A DNA stretch of 64,000 bases from Pandoraea thiooxydans (GTDB lineage: Bacteria > Pseudomonadota > Gammaproteobacteria > Burkholderiales > Burkholderiaceae): assembly GCF_001931675.1 (NCBI RefSeq), contig NZ_CP014839.1:3410001-3474000 (forward strand), written 5' to 3'. Made by a program: the position numbers and the translations under genes. Every line of letters starts with the position of its first letter. The stretch's first letter is position 1. The notes below the pieces were generated by a model. The model was given only the letters and a program-made list of their open reading frames with translations. It did no database searches and had not been told where the DNA came from. Shown in pieces: positions 27,453-36,361 of this stretch.

Positions 27453-28217
27453 TCAAGAAAAACGCGAGAAATCAGGCCGGCGCTTTTCGAAAAATGCCGT
27501 GAATGCCTCGCGCGCCTCGGGTGCCTGCAAGCGTCGGCCGAACTCCAGCGCCTCTTCGGCGATGCGCTCGTCCACCATGGCGTGCTGATCGCCCTTCATA
27601 AGGCGCTTGGTCGCGCGCAGCGACGCGGCTGGCAGTTGGACCAGTTTGGCCGCCTGGGCCTGGGCAAACGACAGCAGGTCGGTAGCCGGCAGGATGCGAT
27701 TGACCAGCCCCATCGCATGCGCGTCGAGCGCATCGAAGGGCTCGCCGAGCAGGAGTTTTTCGGCGGCGCGCTGGTAGCCCGTCAAGCGCGGCAGCAGCAG
27801 GCTCGAGGCGGCTTCGGGGCATAACCCGAGTTGCGTGAACGGTAGCGAGAATCTGGCATTGTCGGCCGCATAGACCAAATCGCAATGCAGCAGCAACGTA
27901 GTGCCCACGCCGACCGCCGGGCCTGCCACCGCAGCGACGATCGGCTTGCTGGCGTGACTGATGTGATGCAGGAATTGGAATACCGGAGCATCTTGGCTGG
28001 TCGGCGGGTGCTTCATGAAATCTTCCAGGTCGTTTCCCGCGGTAAAGACATCCGCCTGGCCCTGGATCAGGATCGCGCGTATGTCGCTGTCGGCCTCGGC
28101 CTCGGTCAGCGCGTCGGCCAGCGCCTGGTACATGGCGGCGGTGATGGCGTTCTTCTTGTGAGCCCGGTTGAAGGTCATGCTCAGCACGTGATGGCTGCGC
28201 TCGATAAGGATGTCCAT
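27453..28217 (-). CDS. Enoyl-CoA hydratase/isomerase family protein
   Basis: A crotonase-fold protein of 254 residues, last gene of the beta-oxidation operon. MTFNRAHKKNAIT, FTAGNDLEDFM (oxyanion-hole segment), and GPAVGVGTTLLLHCDLVYA are visible, with LGLCPEAASSLLLPRLTG where the second catalytic acid normally lies; the AGNDLEDF form is common in the PaaG/Eci-like branch that does hydration or double-bond isomerisation. GAGGGA precedes the ATG at 28217; the frame is open 123 bp upstream without conserved sequence. It follows the thiolase gene by 74 bp. The exact reaction is not fixed by these motifs. Confidence 0.88.
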   Translation of the reverse strand: MDILIERSHHVLSMTFNRAHKKNAITAAMYQALADALTEAEADSDIRAILIQGQADVFTAGNDLEDFMKHPPTSQDAPVFQFLHHISHASKPIVAAVAGPAVGVGTTLLLHCDLVYAADNARFSLPFTQLGLCPEAASSLLLPRLTGYQRAAEKLLLGEPFDALDAHAMGLVNRILPATDLLSFAQAQAAKLVQLPAASLRATKRLMKGDQHAMVDERIAEEALEFGRRLQAPEAREAFTAFFEKRRPDFSRFS

Positions 28218-28291
28218 GCTGTCCCTCGTTATTGTTCCAGAAGCGTCAACGGCCCGCGCGAGCGAGCCGTTGACGTCGATGCGAAACGCGC

Positions 28292-29491
28292 TCAGAGGCG
28301 CTCGAAAATACCGGCGGCTCCCATGCCGGTTCCCACGCACATCGTCACCATCCCGTATTTGAGGTTATGCCGCCGCAAGGCGTGCACCACGGTGGCCGAG
28401 CGCACCGCACCCGTGGCGCCCAGCGGATGCCCCAATGCGATGGCGCCGCCGACCGGGTTGACTTTGCTCGCATCGAGGCCGAGGTCCTTGATCACCGCCA
28501 GCGACTGCGCGGCAAACGCCTCGTTCAACTCGATCCAGCCCATATCGTCGAGCGACAGGCCGGCGGCGCGCAGGGCGGCGGGGATTGCCTCCTTGGGACC
28601 GATGCCCATGATCTCCGGCGGCACGCCCCGCACCGCGAACGAGACGAAGCGCGCCAGCGGCGTCAGATTGAATTGCTTGAGGATTTTTTCGCTGACGATA
28701 ATCAACGCGCCAGCGCCGTCCGACGTCTGCGAGCTATTGCCCGCCGTGACCGAGCCTTTGTTGGCGAACACCGGCCGCAGCTTGGCCAGCCCTTCGAGCG
28801 AGGTATCCGCGCGCGGCCCCTCGTCGAGCGACAGCAGGCGTTTCTTGAGATCGATCTGCCCGCTGGCCAGATTGGGGAATTTCTCGATGACTTCGATCGG
28901 TGTGATTTCGTCGGTGAATTCACCCGCCTGCTGCGCCTTGAGCGCTTTCTGGTGGGAGGCCAGCGAAAACTCGTCCTGCGCCTCGCGGCTGATCTGCCAT
29001 TGCTGCGCCACCTTCTCGGCCGTCAGGCCCATGCCGTAGGCAATGCCGACGTTCTCGTCGCGCTCGAAAATCGACGGTGACAACGACGGGGTATTGCCCA
29101 TCATCGGCACCATGCTCATGCTCTCGACGCCGGCCGCGATCATCACGTCGGCCTGCCCGACGCGGATGCGGTCAGCGGCCATCGCCACGGCCGTCAGGCC
29201 GGAGGCACAAAAGCGATTGACCGTGACACCTGCCACGCTGGTCGGCAAGCCCGACAGCAACGCGCCGATGCGCGCCACGTTCAGGCCCTGCTGCGCCTCG
29301 GGAATCGCGCAGCCGACGATGATGTCCTCGATCAGTTTGGTGTCGAGCTCCGGCACCTGGCCGACGGCGCTGCGCAAAATCGTTGCCAGCAGGTCGTCCG
29401 GACGCAGATGCTTGAAGCTGCCCTTGGGGGCCTTGCCGATCGGCGCACGCGTGGCGGCAACGATATAGGCGTCTTGCAGTTGTTTGCTCAT
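28292..29491 (-). CDS. Acetyl-CoA C-acyltransferase (3-ketoacyl-CoA thiolase)
   Basis: The 399-residue thiolase cleaves 3-ketoacyl-CoA to acetyl-CoA and a shortened acyl-CoA. It has VNRFCASGLTAVAMA with the acyl-accepting Cys (about residue 90), the His of NEAFAAQSLA, GGAIALGHPLGATGA and the second Cys in MVTMCVGTGMGAAGIFE. Start: ATG 29491 (MSKQLQDAYIVAATR) with GGAG 8 bases upstream; the open frame before it is not conserved. It lies 22 bp after the hydroxyacyl-CoA dehydrogenase gene and works on its product. The FadA/FadI branch is likely, as opposed to the biosynthetic PhaA type, because of the operon. Confidence 0.93.
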   Translation of the reverse strand: MSKQLQDAYIVAATRAPIGKAPKGSFKHLRPDDLLATILRSAVGQVPELDTKLIEDIIVGCAIPEAQQGLNVARIGALLSGLPTSVAGVTVNRFCASGLTAVAMAADRIRVGQADVMIAAGVESMSMVPMMGNTPSLSPSIFERDENVGIAYGMGLTAEKVAQQWQISREAQDEFSLASHQKALKAQQAGEFTDEITPIEVIEKFPNLASGQIDLKKRLLSLDEGPRADTSLEGLAKLRPVFANKGSVTAGNSSQTSDGAGALIIVSEKILKQFNLTPLARFVSFAVRGVPPEIMGIGPKEAIPAALRAAGLSLDDMGWIELNEAFAAQSLAVIKDLGLDASKVNPVGGAIALGHPLGATGAVRSATVVHALRRHNLKYGMVTMCVGTGMGAAGIFERL

Positions 29492-29513
29492 GACTGTCTC
29501 CAATGGGCGGGGC

Positions 29514-31946
29514 TCAGTTGCGCACCGGCTTGCCGGTCTGCAACATGCCCATGATGCGTTCCTGGGTTTTCGGCATTCCCAGCAAATCGATAAAGGCACG
29601 GCGCTCCAGGGCGAGCAGCCAGTCTTCGTCGACCAGGCTGCCGGCCTCGACGTCGCCGCCGCATACGATTTCGGCAATGCGCGAGGCGATCAGGAAGTCG
29701 TGCGCCGAGATGAAATTGCCGTCGCGCATATTCACCAGTTGCGCCTTGATGGTAGAGATGCCCGAACGCCCCGCCACCGGAATGCCGGCGGGCTTGAGCG
29801 GCGGGCGGTAACCGCTCGCCGCCAGCGCGCGCACTTCGTTACAGGCCACCGCCAGCAACTCGTGCACGTTGAATACGATGGTGTCGGACGGTTTGAGGTA
29901 CCCCATCTCGAGCGCCTCGAGCGCCGAGCCGGAGACCTTGGCCATCGCAGCGTTTTGAAAGGCGTTCTTGACGAACTCCAGATAGTTGGTGCTGCCGGCC
30001 GCCTCGGCTGCCGCCGCGGCGCGCAGCGCCGCTTCCTTGAGGCCGCCGCCGCCCGGCACCAGGCCGACGCCGACCTCGACCAGACCGATATAGCTCTCCA
30101 GCGCGACCACCCGCTTGGCACTTTGCAGCATCAGCTCGCATCCGCCGCCCAGCGCGATACCCGACACGGCGGGAACCACCGGCACCTGCGCATACTTGAT
30201 GCGCATCATGCAATCCTGGAACTTCTTGAGGAACGGCTCGATCCCCTTGGGGCCGCCCATCATGAATGCCGGCATCGCCGAGGCCAGGTCGGCGCCCGCC
30301 GAGAAGGGCCCGCCGGGCGCGCCGAGCTTGAGCGAGGTCGGCTGCCACACGACCAGGCCCCTGTACTGCTGCTCGGCCAGCGTCACGGCCTTGAGCAATC
30401 CATCGATCACGTCCGGCCCGATGGTGTTCATCTTGCTCTTGAACGACACGATCAGTACGTCGCCCTCGCCCGCCCGGTCATCGACCCACAGGCGAACCGA
30501 GTCGCTCTCTTCGATGGTCTTGCCGAAGCTGCGCGGATCCGCGCCCGCTTCGCCATATAGCGACGCCTGGAATACCTGGCGTCGATAGACCGGCAGGGTA
30601 CTGCGCGGCACGAATGCCTGCTTGGCCGGCGACCACGAGCCTGCCGCACCATGCACGCCGCCTTGCTCGGCAACCGGCCCGTCGATCACCCAGGCTGGCA
30701 GCGCGGCGTTGCTCAGCGCTTTGCCGGCATCGATATCTTCCTTGACCCATTGCGCCACCTGGGTCCAGCCGGCTGCCTGCCAATCCTCGAAAGGCCCGCT
30801 GTTCCAGCCGAAGCCCCAGCGGATCGCGAAGTCGACGTCGCGTGCGTTGTCGGCGATCTGCTCCAGATAGACCCCGATGTAATGAAACACATCGCGGAAC
30901 ACCGCCCACAGGAATTGCGCTTGCGGGTGGGTCGACTCACGCAGCAGCTTGAAGCGCTCGGCCGGCTCTTTCTTGAGGATGCGCAGCACCAGCTCGTCGG
31001 CCTTCTTGCCGGCCTCGACATAGTTGCCGCTGACCGGGTCGAGCACCTTGATCGCCTTGCCTTCCTTTTTGTAGAAGCCCGCGCCGCTTTTCTGCCCGAG
31101 CGCGCCCTTGTCCACCAGCGCCTGCAGCACCGGCGGCGTGGCGTAGACGGGATAGAAGGGATCGTCCTTCAGGTTGTCCTGCATCGTCTTGATGACGTGC
31201 GCCATGGTGTCCAGGCCCACCACGTCGGCGGTACGGAACGTCGCCGATTTGGCGCGGCCAAGCTTGCTGCCGGTCAGATCGTCGACGACGTCGAACGGAA
31301 TGCCGTACTTCTGTGCCTCGGCGAAGACCGCCAGGATCGAGAAAATCCCCACACGATTGGCAATGAAGTTCGGCGTGTCCTTGGCTCGCACGACGCCTTT
31401 GCCCAATGTGCTGGTGAGAAACGCTTCGAGCTGATCGAGAATGGCCGGTTGGGTCGAAGGTGTCGGAATCAGCTCCACCAGGTGCATATAGCGCGGCGGA
31501 TTGAAGAAGTGGACACCGCAAAAGCGCGCCTTGAGTTCGTCGTCGAATCCCTCCGAGAGTTCGGTAATCGACAGCCCCGAGGTGTTCGACGCGAAAATCG
31601 CGTGAGGTGCCAGATGAGGCGCAACCCTCTTGTAAAGGTCGTGCTTCCAGTCCATGCGCTCGGCGATCGCCTCGATCACCAGATCGCACTCCTGAAGTTT
31701 CGCCAAATCGTCTTCATAGTTGGCGGCTTCGATAAACTGCGCGCTGCGTTTGACTCCGAACGGTGCGGGATTGAGTTTCTTGAGCGACTCGACTGCTTTG
31801 AGAACGATGCCGTTCTTCGGGCCTTCTTTGGCGGGCAGGTCGAACAGCACCACCGGCACTTTGGCGTTAATCAGGTGCGCCGCGATTTGCGCCCCCATCA
31901 CACCAGCGCCGAGTACGGCGACCTTGCGGATAATCAGATTGCTCAC
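29514..31946 (-). CDS. 3-hydroxyacyl-CoA dehydrogenase / enoyl-CoA hydratase fusion
   Basis: An 810-residue bifunctional beta-oxidation enzyme. The NAD-binding dehydrogenase comes first: KVAVLGAGVMGAQIAAHL at about residues 8-25, then FASNTSGLSITEL and CGVHFFNPPRYMHLVELIPT (catalytic His/Glu). A crotonase domain follows in the C-terminal half: GGPFSAGADLASAM and VSGIALGGGCELML, with VEVGVGLVPGGGG. This order (dehydrogenase then hydratase) is the reverse of E. coli FadB, so I avoid that symbol. The start is GTG 31946, set by a strong GGAGG six bases upstream. It is 72 bp downstream of the acyl-CoA dehydrogenase gene. Confidence 0.93.
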   Translation of the reverse strand: MSNLIIRKVAVLGAGVMGAQIAAHLINAKVPVVLFDLPAKEGPKNGIVLKAVESLKKLNPAPFGVKRSAQFIEAANYEDDLAKLQECDLVIEAIAERMDWKHDLYKRVAPHLAPHAIFASNTSGLSITELSEGFDDELKARFCGVHFFNPPRYMHLVELIPTPSTQPAILDQLEAFLTSTLGKGVVRAKDTPNFIANRVGIFSILAVFAEAQKYGIPFDVVDDLTGSKLGRAKSATFRTADVVGLDTMAHVIKTMQDNLKDDPFYPVYATPPVLQALVDKGALGQKSGAGFYKKEGKAIKVLDPVSGNYVEAGKKADELVLRILKKEPAERFKLLRESTHPQAQFLWAVFRDVFHYIGVYLEQIADNARDVDFAIRWGFGWNSGPFEDWQAAGWTQVAQWVKEDIDAGKALSNAALPAWVIDGPVAEQGGVHGAAGSWSPAKQAFVPRSTLPVYRRQVFQASLYGEAGADPRSFGKTIEESDSVRLWVDDRAGEGDVLIVSFKSKMNTIGPDVIDGLLKAVTLAEQQYRGLVVWQPTSLKLGAPGGPFSAGADLASAMPAFMMGGPKGIEPFLKKFQDCMMRIKYAQVPVVPAVSGIALGGGCELMLQSAKRVVALESYIGLVEVGVGLVPGGGGLKEAALRAAAAAEAAGSTNYLEFVKNAFQNAAMAKVSGSALEALEMGYLKPSDTIVFNVHELLAVACNEVRALAASGYRPPLKPAGIPVAGRSGISTIKAQLVNMRDGNFISAHDFLIASRIAEIVCGGDVEAGSLVDEDWLLALERRAFIDLLGMPKTQERIMGMLQTGKPVRN

Positions 31947-32018
31947 AGTTTCCTCCTGAAATTGGCGTGTCTGGCCCGGCGGCGCGGCGCATGTGTGCCG
32001 CGCCGGCACGTTCACCGA

Positions 32019-33803
32019 TCAAAACAGCTCGGCGTCGAGTTCCATCAGCGATTTGGCGCCGGCGCGTGCCGCACGGATGTGATAGGCGGTCTCGGGCAGC
32101 AACTTGGCAAAATAGAAGCGGGCCGTAGCCAGCTTGCTTGCGTAGAACGTATCGCCGCTGCTCTGCTTGTCGAGGGCGATGCGCGCCATGCGCGCCCAGA
32201 AATAGGCGAATACGAGGTGACCGACCACACGCAGATAATCGACCGCGGCGGCGCCCGCCTCATCCTGGTTGCTCATCGCTTTCATGCCGATTTCCATCGT
32301 CAGCTTCTGCACCTTGTCACCAAGATCGGCGAGCGGATTGACGAACTCCTGCATCTCTTCCCTGGTGCCTTCGCGCTCGACGAAGTCCTGCACCAGTTGG
32401 CCGAATTTCTTCAACTTGGCGCCCATGTCGCCGAGCACCTTGCGGCCCAGCAGATCGAGCGACTGGATCGTGTTGGTTCCTTCGTAGATCATGTTGATGC
32501 GCGCATCGCGCACGTATTGCTCCATGCCCCATTCGGCAATATAGCCGTGGCCGCCGTATACCTGCATGCCCAGGTTGGTGCAAAGGAACGCATTGTCGGT
32601 GAGAAAGGCCTTGATGACCGGCGTGAGCAACGCCACGAGGTCGGCGGCTTCCTTGCGCGCACTTTCATCGGCATGCGAGAGTTCGCGGTCGATTTGCAGC
32701 GCGGTCCAGTAAGAGAAGGCACGCGCACCTTCGGCATAAGCTTTCTGGGTCAGCAGCATGCGCCGCACGTCCGGATGAACGATAATCGGATCGGCGGGTT
32801 TGTCGGTCGCCTTGGGGCCAGTGAGCGAACGCATTTGCAAGCGCTCTTTCGCGTAGACGAGCGAATTTTGATAAGCCACCTCGGTCAGCCCCAGGCCCTG
32901 CATGCCGACGCCCAGACGCGCGGCATTCATCATGATGAACATCGCGTTCAGGCCTTTGTTCGGCTCGCCGACCAGCCAACCCTGTGCGTTATCGAGATTC
33001 ATCACGCAGGTGGCGTTGCCGTGGATGCCCATCTTGTGTTCGATCGAGCCGCACCGCACCCCGTTGCGCGCCCCCGGATTGCCGTCGGCATCGGGAATGA
33101 ACTTGGGAACCACGAACAGCGAAATGCCTTTGGTTCCGGGCGGCGCATCGGGCAGACGCGCCAGCACGAGATGGATGATGTTGGCGGCCATGTCGTGCTC
33201 GCCAGCCGAGATGAAGATCTTGGTGCCGCTGATCGAATACGAGCCGTCCGCCAGCGGTTCGGCCTTGGTCCGGAGCAAACCCAGATCCGTTCCGCAATGC
33301 GGCTCTGTCAGGCACATTGTGCCGGTCCATTCGCCGGAGACGATCTTCGGCAGATACAGACGCTGCTGCTCGGGCGTGCCATGCGCATGCAGGCATTCAT
33401 AGGCGCCGTGCGACAGGCCGGGGTACATGGTCCAGGCCTGGTTCGCCGAGTTCAGCATCTCGTAAAGCGCGTTGTTCATCAACATCGGCAAACCCTGTCC
33501 GCCGTGCGCAGGATCGCACGCCAGTGCCGGCCAGCCGGCTTCCACATACTGGCGATAGGCCTCCTTGAAGCCTGTCGGTGTTTTCACCTCGCCGTCGTGA
33601 TATTGGCAACCTTCACGATCACCGACCTGATTCAGCGGGAACACGACTTCGCTGCAAAACTTCCCGGCTTCCTCGAGAACCTGGTTGATGGTGTCAGCGT
33701 CGACATCGGCATGCGCCGGCAACGCTTTCAGCTCTTGTTCGACATTCAGCAATTCATGCAATACGAACTGCATATCGCGCAGCGGCGCCGTGTACTTTCC
33801 CAT
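32019..33803 (-). CDS. Acyl-CoA dehydrogenase (long form with extra C-terminal domain)
   Basis: A FAD enzyme of 594 residues that makes the first double bond of beta-oxidation, longer than the roughly 380-residue short-chain types. WTGTMCLTEPHCGTDLGLL (flavin/substrate site), GTKIFISAGEHDMA, and the C-terminal YGGHGYIAEWGMEQYVRDAR with IYEGTNTIQSLDLLGRKV (catalytic Glu region) are clear. The form is that of the 'DmdC-like' acyl-CoA dehydrogenases with an added C-terminal domain. Start: ATG 33803, preceded by GGAGA. First structural gene after the TetR regulator (87 bp), so it heads the operon. Confidence 0.93.
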   Translation of the reverse strand: MGKYTAPLRDMQFVLHELLNVEQELKALPAHADVDADTINQVLEEAGKFCSEVVFPLNQVGDREGCQYHDGEVKTPTGFKEAYRQYVEAGWPALACDPAHGGQGLPMLMNNALYEMLNSANQAWTMYPGLSHGAYECLHAHGTPEQQRLYLPKIVSGEWTGTMCLTEPHCGTDLGLLRTKAEPLADGSYSISGTKIFISAGEHDMAANIIHLVLARLPDAPPGTKGISLFVVPKFIPDADGNPGARNGVRCGSIEHKMGIHGNATCVMNLDNAQGWLVGEPNKGLNAMFIMMNAARLGVGMQGLGLTEVAYQNSLVYAKERLQMRSLTGPKATDKPADPIIVHPDVRRMLLTQKAYAEGARAFSYWTALQIDRELSHADESARKEAADLVALLTPVIKAFLTDNAFLCTNLGMQVYGGHGYIAEWGMEQYVRDARINMIYEGTNTIQSLDLLGRKVLGDMGAKLKKFGQLVQDFVEREGTREEMQEFVNPLADLGDKVQKLTMEIGMKAMSNQDEAGAAAVDYLRVVGHLVFAYFWARMARIALDKQSSGDTFYASKLATARFYFAKLLPETAYHIRAARAGAKSLMELDAELF

Positions 33804-33890
33804 AACAGTCTCCGAACTAAATAAAGCTACCTGTTTCGCCCAACGGGATCGGTATCGGTGCCGCACCAGCAATTGCGCGGCGCCGAATCC

Positions 33891-34484
33891 TCACCCGCTT
33901 TGATATGACAAAATCAATTTCTCCAGCGCGATCCTGGCTATTTCGACCGCGCCCGGCTCTCGCAAAAACCGTGCGTCGTGGTGCAAGCCCAGCGTCAGGC
34001 TGTACATCTCGAACAGCATCAGGTGCGGATCGGCATCCTGCCGCAAATGACCGACTTCCTTGGCCTGCGTTATCGCTCGCAATAACGCTCGCCGCCATGC
34101 CTGCACGCTGGCGACCAACTGGTCGCGTACCGCGCTCTCGGCGCGATCGTCGTACTCCACCGCCCCGCTGATATAGATGCAGCCTGTCGTCACTTCCCGG
34201 ATACGCTTGTCCATCCACCGGTTCACCAGCGCTCGCAAACGCGGCAAGCCGCGCGGCAACACCATGCTGGGGAAAAAAACCTCTTCCTCGAAGCGTCGGT
34301 GATATTCCCGGATGACCTCGACCTGCAGATCCTCCCGAGACCCGAAATGCGCGAACACGCCGCTCTTGCTCATTTGCATGCGATCGGCCAGCAACCCGAT
34401 GGTCAATCCCTCGAGTCCATCCCGGCCCGCCAGTTCAAGTGCGGCATTCAGGATCGCAGCCCGTGTTTGTTCGCCTTTTCGCAT
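33891..34484 (-). CDS. TetR-family regulator of the beta-oxidation operon
   Basis: The 197-residue repressor has an N-terminal TetR DNA-binding domain (RAAILNAALELAGRDGLEG, then LADRMQMSKSGVFAHFGSRE at about residues 27-46) and a C-terminal ligand domain that starts with VEVIREYHRRFEEEVF and has no sequence signature I can assign. It precedes four fatty-acid oxidation genes on the same strand, so acyl-CoA or fatty acid is a likely inducer. Its own upstream region has a promoter (34533-34561) and a perfect palindrome (34570-34587), pointing to autoregulation. The start at ATG 34484 matches the family; open frame upstream is not conserved. It may correspond to the FadP-type regulators described in beta-proteobacteria, by context only. 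Confidence 0.88.
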   Translation of the reverse strand: MRKGEQTRAAILNAALELAGRDGLEGLTIGLLADRMQMSKSGVFAHFGSREDLQVEVIREYHRRFEEEVFFPSMVLPRGLPRLRALVNRWMDKRIREVTTGCIYISGAVEYDDRAESAVRDQLVASVQAWRRALLRAITQAKEVGHLRQDADPHLMLFEMYSLTLGLHHDARFLREPGAVEIARIALEKLILSYQSG

Positions 34485-34532
34485 AACTTTTAACCGCTCG
34501 CACACGTTGAAATAAAATCGAACGGCCGTCCT

Positions 34533-34561
34533 ATTATTGTGTGGGGCCGCATGCCAAACAA
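34533..34561 (-). promoter_or_regulatory. Promoter of the TetR gene and its operon
   Basis: Minus-strand TTGTTT (complement of 34556-34561), 17 bp, AATAAT (complement of 34533-34538). It lies about 50 bp upstream of the TetR start. Confidence 0.5.
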
Positions 34562-34569
34562 GCAATTTA

Positions 34570-34587
34570 TTAGAAATCGTTTTCTAA
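34570..34587. promoter_or_regulatory. Probable TetR operator (perfect palindrome)
   Basis: TTAGAAA-TCGT-TTTCTAA is a perfect inverted repeat with 7-bp arms, 18 bp in all, the usual size of a TetR-family site. It lies 9 bp upstream of the -35 box of the regulator's promoter and nowhere near another gene start. Binding by the adjacent regulator is inference from position and symmetry. Confidence 0.6.
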
Positions 34588-34632
34588 ATCCATCGACGTT
34601 CGGTGGTGTTTCCGACGTATCGATGGTTCGGC

Positions 34633-35772
34633 TCACTCATATTTGCCGTTTGTAATGATTTTCATGCTGAGGCGATAAAATAGATATGCACCCCAACTGG
34701 CCAGGCGTCGGGGTAGCGCACGCCCGGCAAAGCGCGCGGGGTCAATCCGGTGCGCCTGCTCGAATGCGGCGGCGATGCGCTGGCGCAACTCCGGGACCAA
34801 CGGATGATTCAGGACTACGACATTGGCTTCGTGATTGAGGAACAGGCTGAACGCGTCGAGATTCGAAGAGCCAACCGTTGCCCAGTGGTTGTCGACTACC
34901 GCGACCTTGCCATGCAATTGAGTGCGATCGTACTCGGCGATGCGAACCCCGGCCTTCAGCAGCTTGCCGTATAACGAGGGAACGGCAAGATCGAGCAAGG
35001 GGAATTCCTTGTGCCCGATCAGTACGGCAACCTGAATGCCGCGCCCGGCCGCAGCGACCAACGCGCGCCGCACGCGCCGGCCCGGCACGAAATACGGATT
35101 GGCCAGCCAGACCGTTTCACGGGCATGGCCGATCGCCATCAGATACGCTTTTTCAATCGCGCGCCGATTTCGAATATTGTCGCGCGCGGCAAACGCCGCC
35201 ATCGGCTCGCCGGTCGGCTTCAGGCGGTAGCGTCGACGTCGGATCAACGGCCCCATATCGCCGGGCGACAACCGTTGCCATTGCATATCGAACGCCCGCC
35301 AGATGTCGTGCACGATAGGGCCCCGGCATCGCACGGTGAAATCCCAGCGCGGTTCCGGTAGTTTGCCGCCATGCACATCGACATCGTCGATGATATTGAT
35401 GCCGCCGACGAAACCATACAGGCGGTCGATGACGGCGAGCTTGCGGTGAGTGCGCGAAAAACCCTGCTTGCCGAACAGGCGCGGGTTATAGACACGGTGC
35501 GCGATGCCGCCAGCGGCCCAGTCGGCAAATAGGGGCAAGCCGCCGGTACCGATGCCGTCGGTGATGACACGCACCGTCACGCCACGCTGCGCGGCCCGCA
35601 GCAGCGCCGCCGAGACCCGTTGCCCAACGGTATCGTTGGCGAAAATATATGTCTCCAGCACGACTTCCTGCCGGGCCTGCTCGATCGCATCGATCAAGGC
35701 CGAGAAATATGCCGGCCCCTGAAACAGCAAATCCAGTTCGTCGCCTTGCCTGAAATGCAGCCGGGTCTTCAT
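34633..35772 (-). CDS. clsB: Phospholipase-D-type cardiolipin synthase (ClsB-like)
   Basis: The 379-residue enzyme carries two HKD motifs: FSRTHRKLAVIDRLYGFVGG (first, about residues 104-123) and RTQLHGKVAVVDNHWATVGS followed by SNLD (second, near 290-312). Two such motifs in one chain mark phospholipase-D-fold phosphatidyl transferases. The lack of long N-terminal membrane helices favours the ClsB type, which can use phosphatidylglycerol, over ClsA. It follows nudB by 18 bp, an arrangement usual in this family. The TetR regulator lies 148 bp further downstream with its own promoter. Confidence 0.88.
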   Translation of the reverse strand: MKTRLHFRQGDELDLLFQGPAYFSALIDAIEQARQEVVLETYIFANDTVGQRVSAALLRAAQRGVTVRVITDGIGTGGLPLFADWAAGGIAHRVYNPRLFGKQGFSRTHRKLAVIDRLYGFVGGINIIDDVDVHGGKLPEPRWDFTVRCRGPIVHDIWRAFDMQWQRLSPGDMGPLIRRRRYRLKPTGEPMAAFAARDNIRNRRAIEKAYLMAIGHARETVWLANPYFVPGRRVRRALVAAAGRGIQVAVLIGHKEFPLLDLAVPSLYGKLLKAGVRIAEYDRTQLHGKVAVVDNHWATVGSSNLDAFSLFLNHEANVVVLNHPLVPELRQRIAAAFEQAHRIDPARFAGRALPRRLASWGAYLFYRLSMKIITNGKYE

Positions 35773-35790
35773 GCCTTCTCCCGGCCCGCC

Positions 35791-36252
35791 TCAGCGGACC
35801 CGTTGCGGCAATTGCCGAATCGCCTCGGCATTGGACGGCGAGAAACATTGCGCCGCAGCCTCCTGCCAGGGCATCCACCGGTATCCGACATGCTCGCGCG
35901 CAGACAGGCTCACCGCCGTGCCCGCCGGCACTTGCAGGCCGAACCAGTGCTCGGTGTTGCGCGTGACGCCAGGCGCGTAGCGATAGCGCCAGTGGGGATA
36001 GATGCTGTATTCGATCGTGTGATGCCAGTCGCAAAGATTCTCGGCCGGCACCGCAGCGCTGCCGACCACGATGCCGGTTTCCTCCCTCACCTCGCGTGCC
36101 GCGGTCTCAAGCAACGGTTCGTCGTGCGCATCCTTGCTGCCGGTGACGGACTGCCAGAAACCGGTTGGCTCGACTCGCTCCAGGACCAGCACGTCAAGTT
36201 CCGGCGTGTAGATGACCACCAGCACGGATTCGGGGATTTTGAACGGTTTCAT
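35791..36252 (-). CDS. nudB: Dihydroneopterin triphosphate diphosphatase (Nudix)
   Basis: The 153-residue Nudix hydrolase releases pyrophosphate from dihydroneopterin triphosphate in folate synthesis. The Nudix box reads GSKDAHDEPLLETAAREV continuing to REETGI (about residues 38-61), with all catalytic Glu residues in place. LVLERVEPTGFWQSVTG just before it and YRWMPWQEAA near the end match NudB. It stands 60 bp after the aspS terminator and next to aspS, as in E. coli, where aspS and nudB are also neighbours. Confidence 0.92.
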   Translation of the reverse strand: MKPFKIPESVLVVIYTPELDVLVLERVEPTGFWQSVTGSKDAHDEPLLETAAREVREETGIVVGSAAVPAENLCDWHHTIEYSIYPHWRYRYAPGVTRNTEHWFGLQVPAGTAVSLSAREHVGYRWMPWQEAAAQCFSPSNAEAIRQLPQRVR

Positions 36253-36310
36253 GCAGCGTCAACTGTCGGAATAGAGACTCCATTGTAAAAGCCCCCGGCG
36301 CAATGCTCAA

Positions 36311-36339
36311 AAACAAACGCCCCAGCCTGGGCTGGGGCG
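36311..36339 (-). terminator. Terminator of aspS
   Basis: CGCCCCAGCC (36318-36327), TG, GGCTGGGGCG (36330-36339) form a 10-bp stem. The A-rich 36311-36317 gives a U-rich tail in the minus direction, 23 bp after the aspS stop. It separates aspS from nudB. Confidence 0.82.
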
Positions 36340-36361
36340 CGTTGAGCTGGGGAAGGTCGCC

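Noticed and set aside
30651-33824. 1057-codon frame antisense to the fatty-acid genes
   Set aside because: Same effect: low-complexity translation without motifs, fully inside two well-recognised minus-strand genes.
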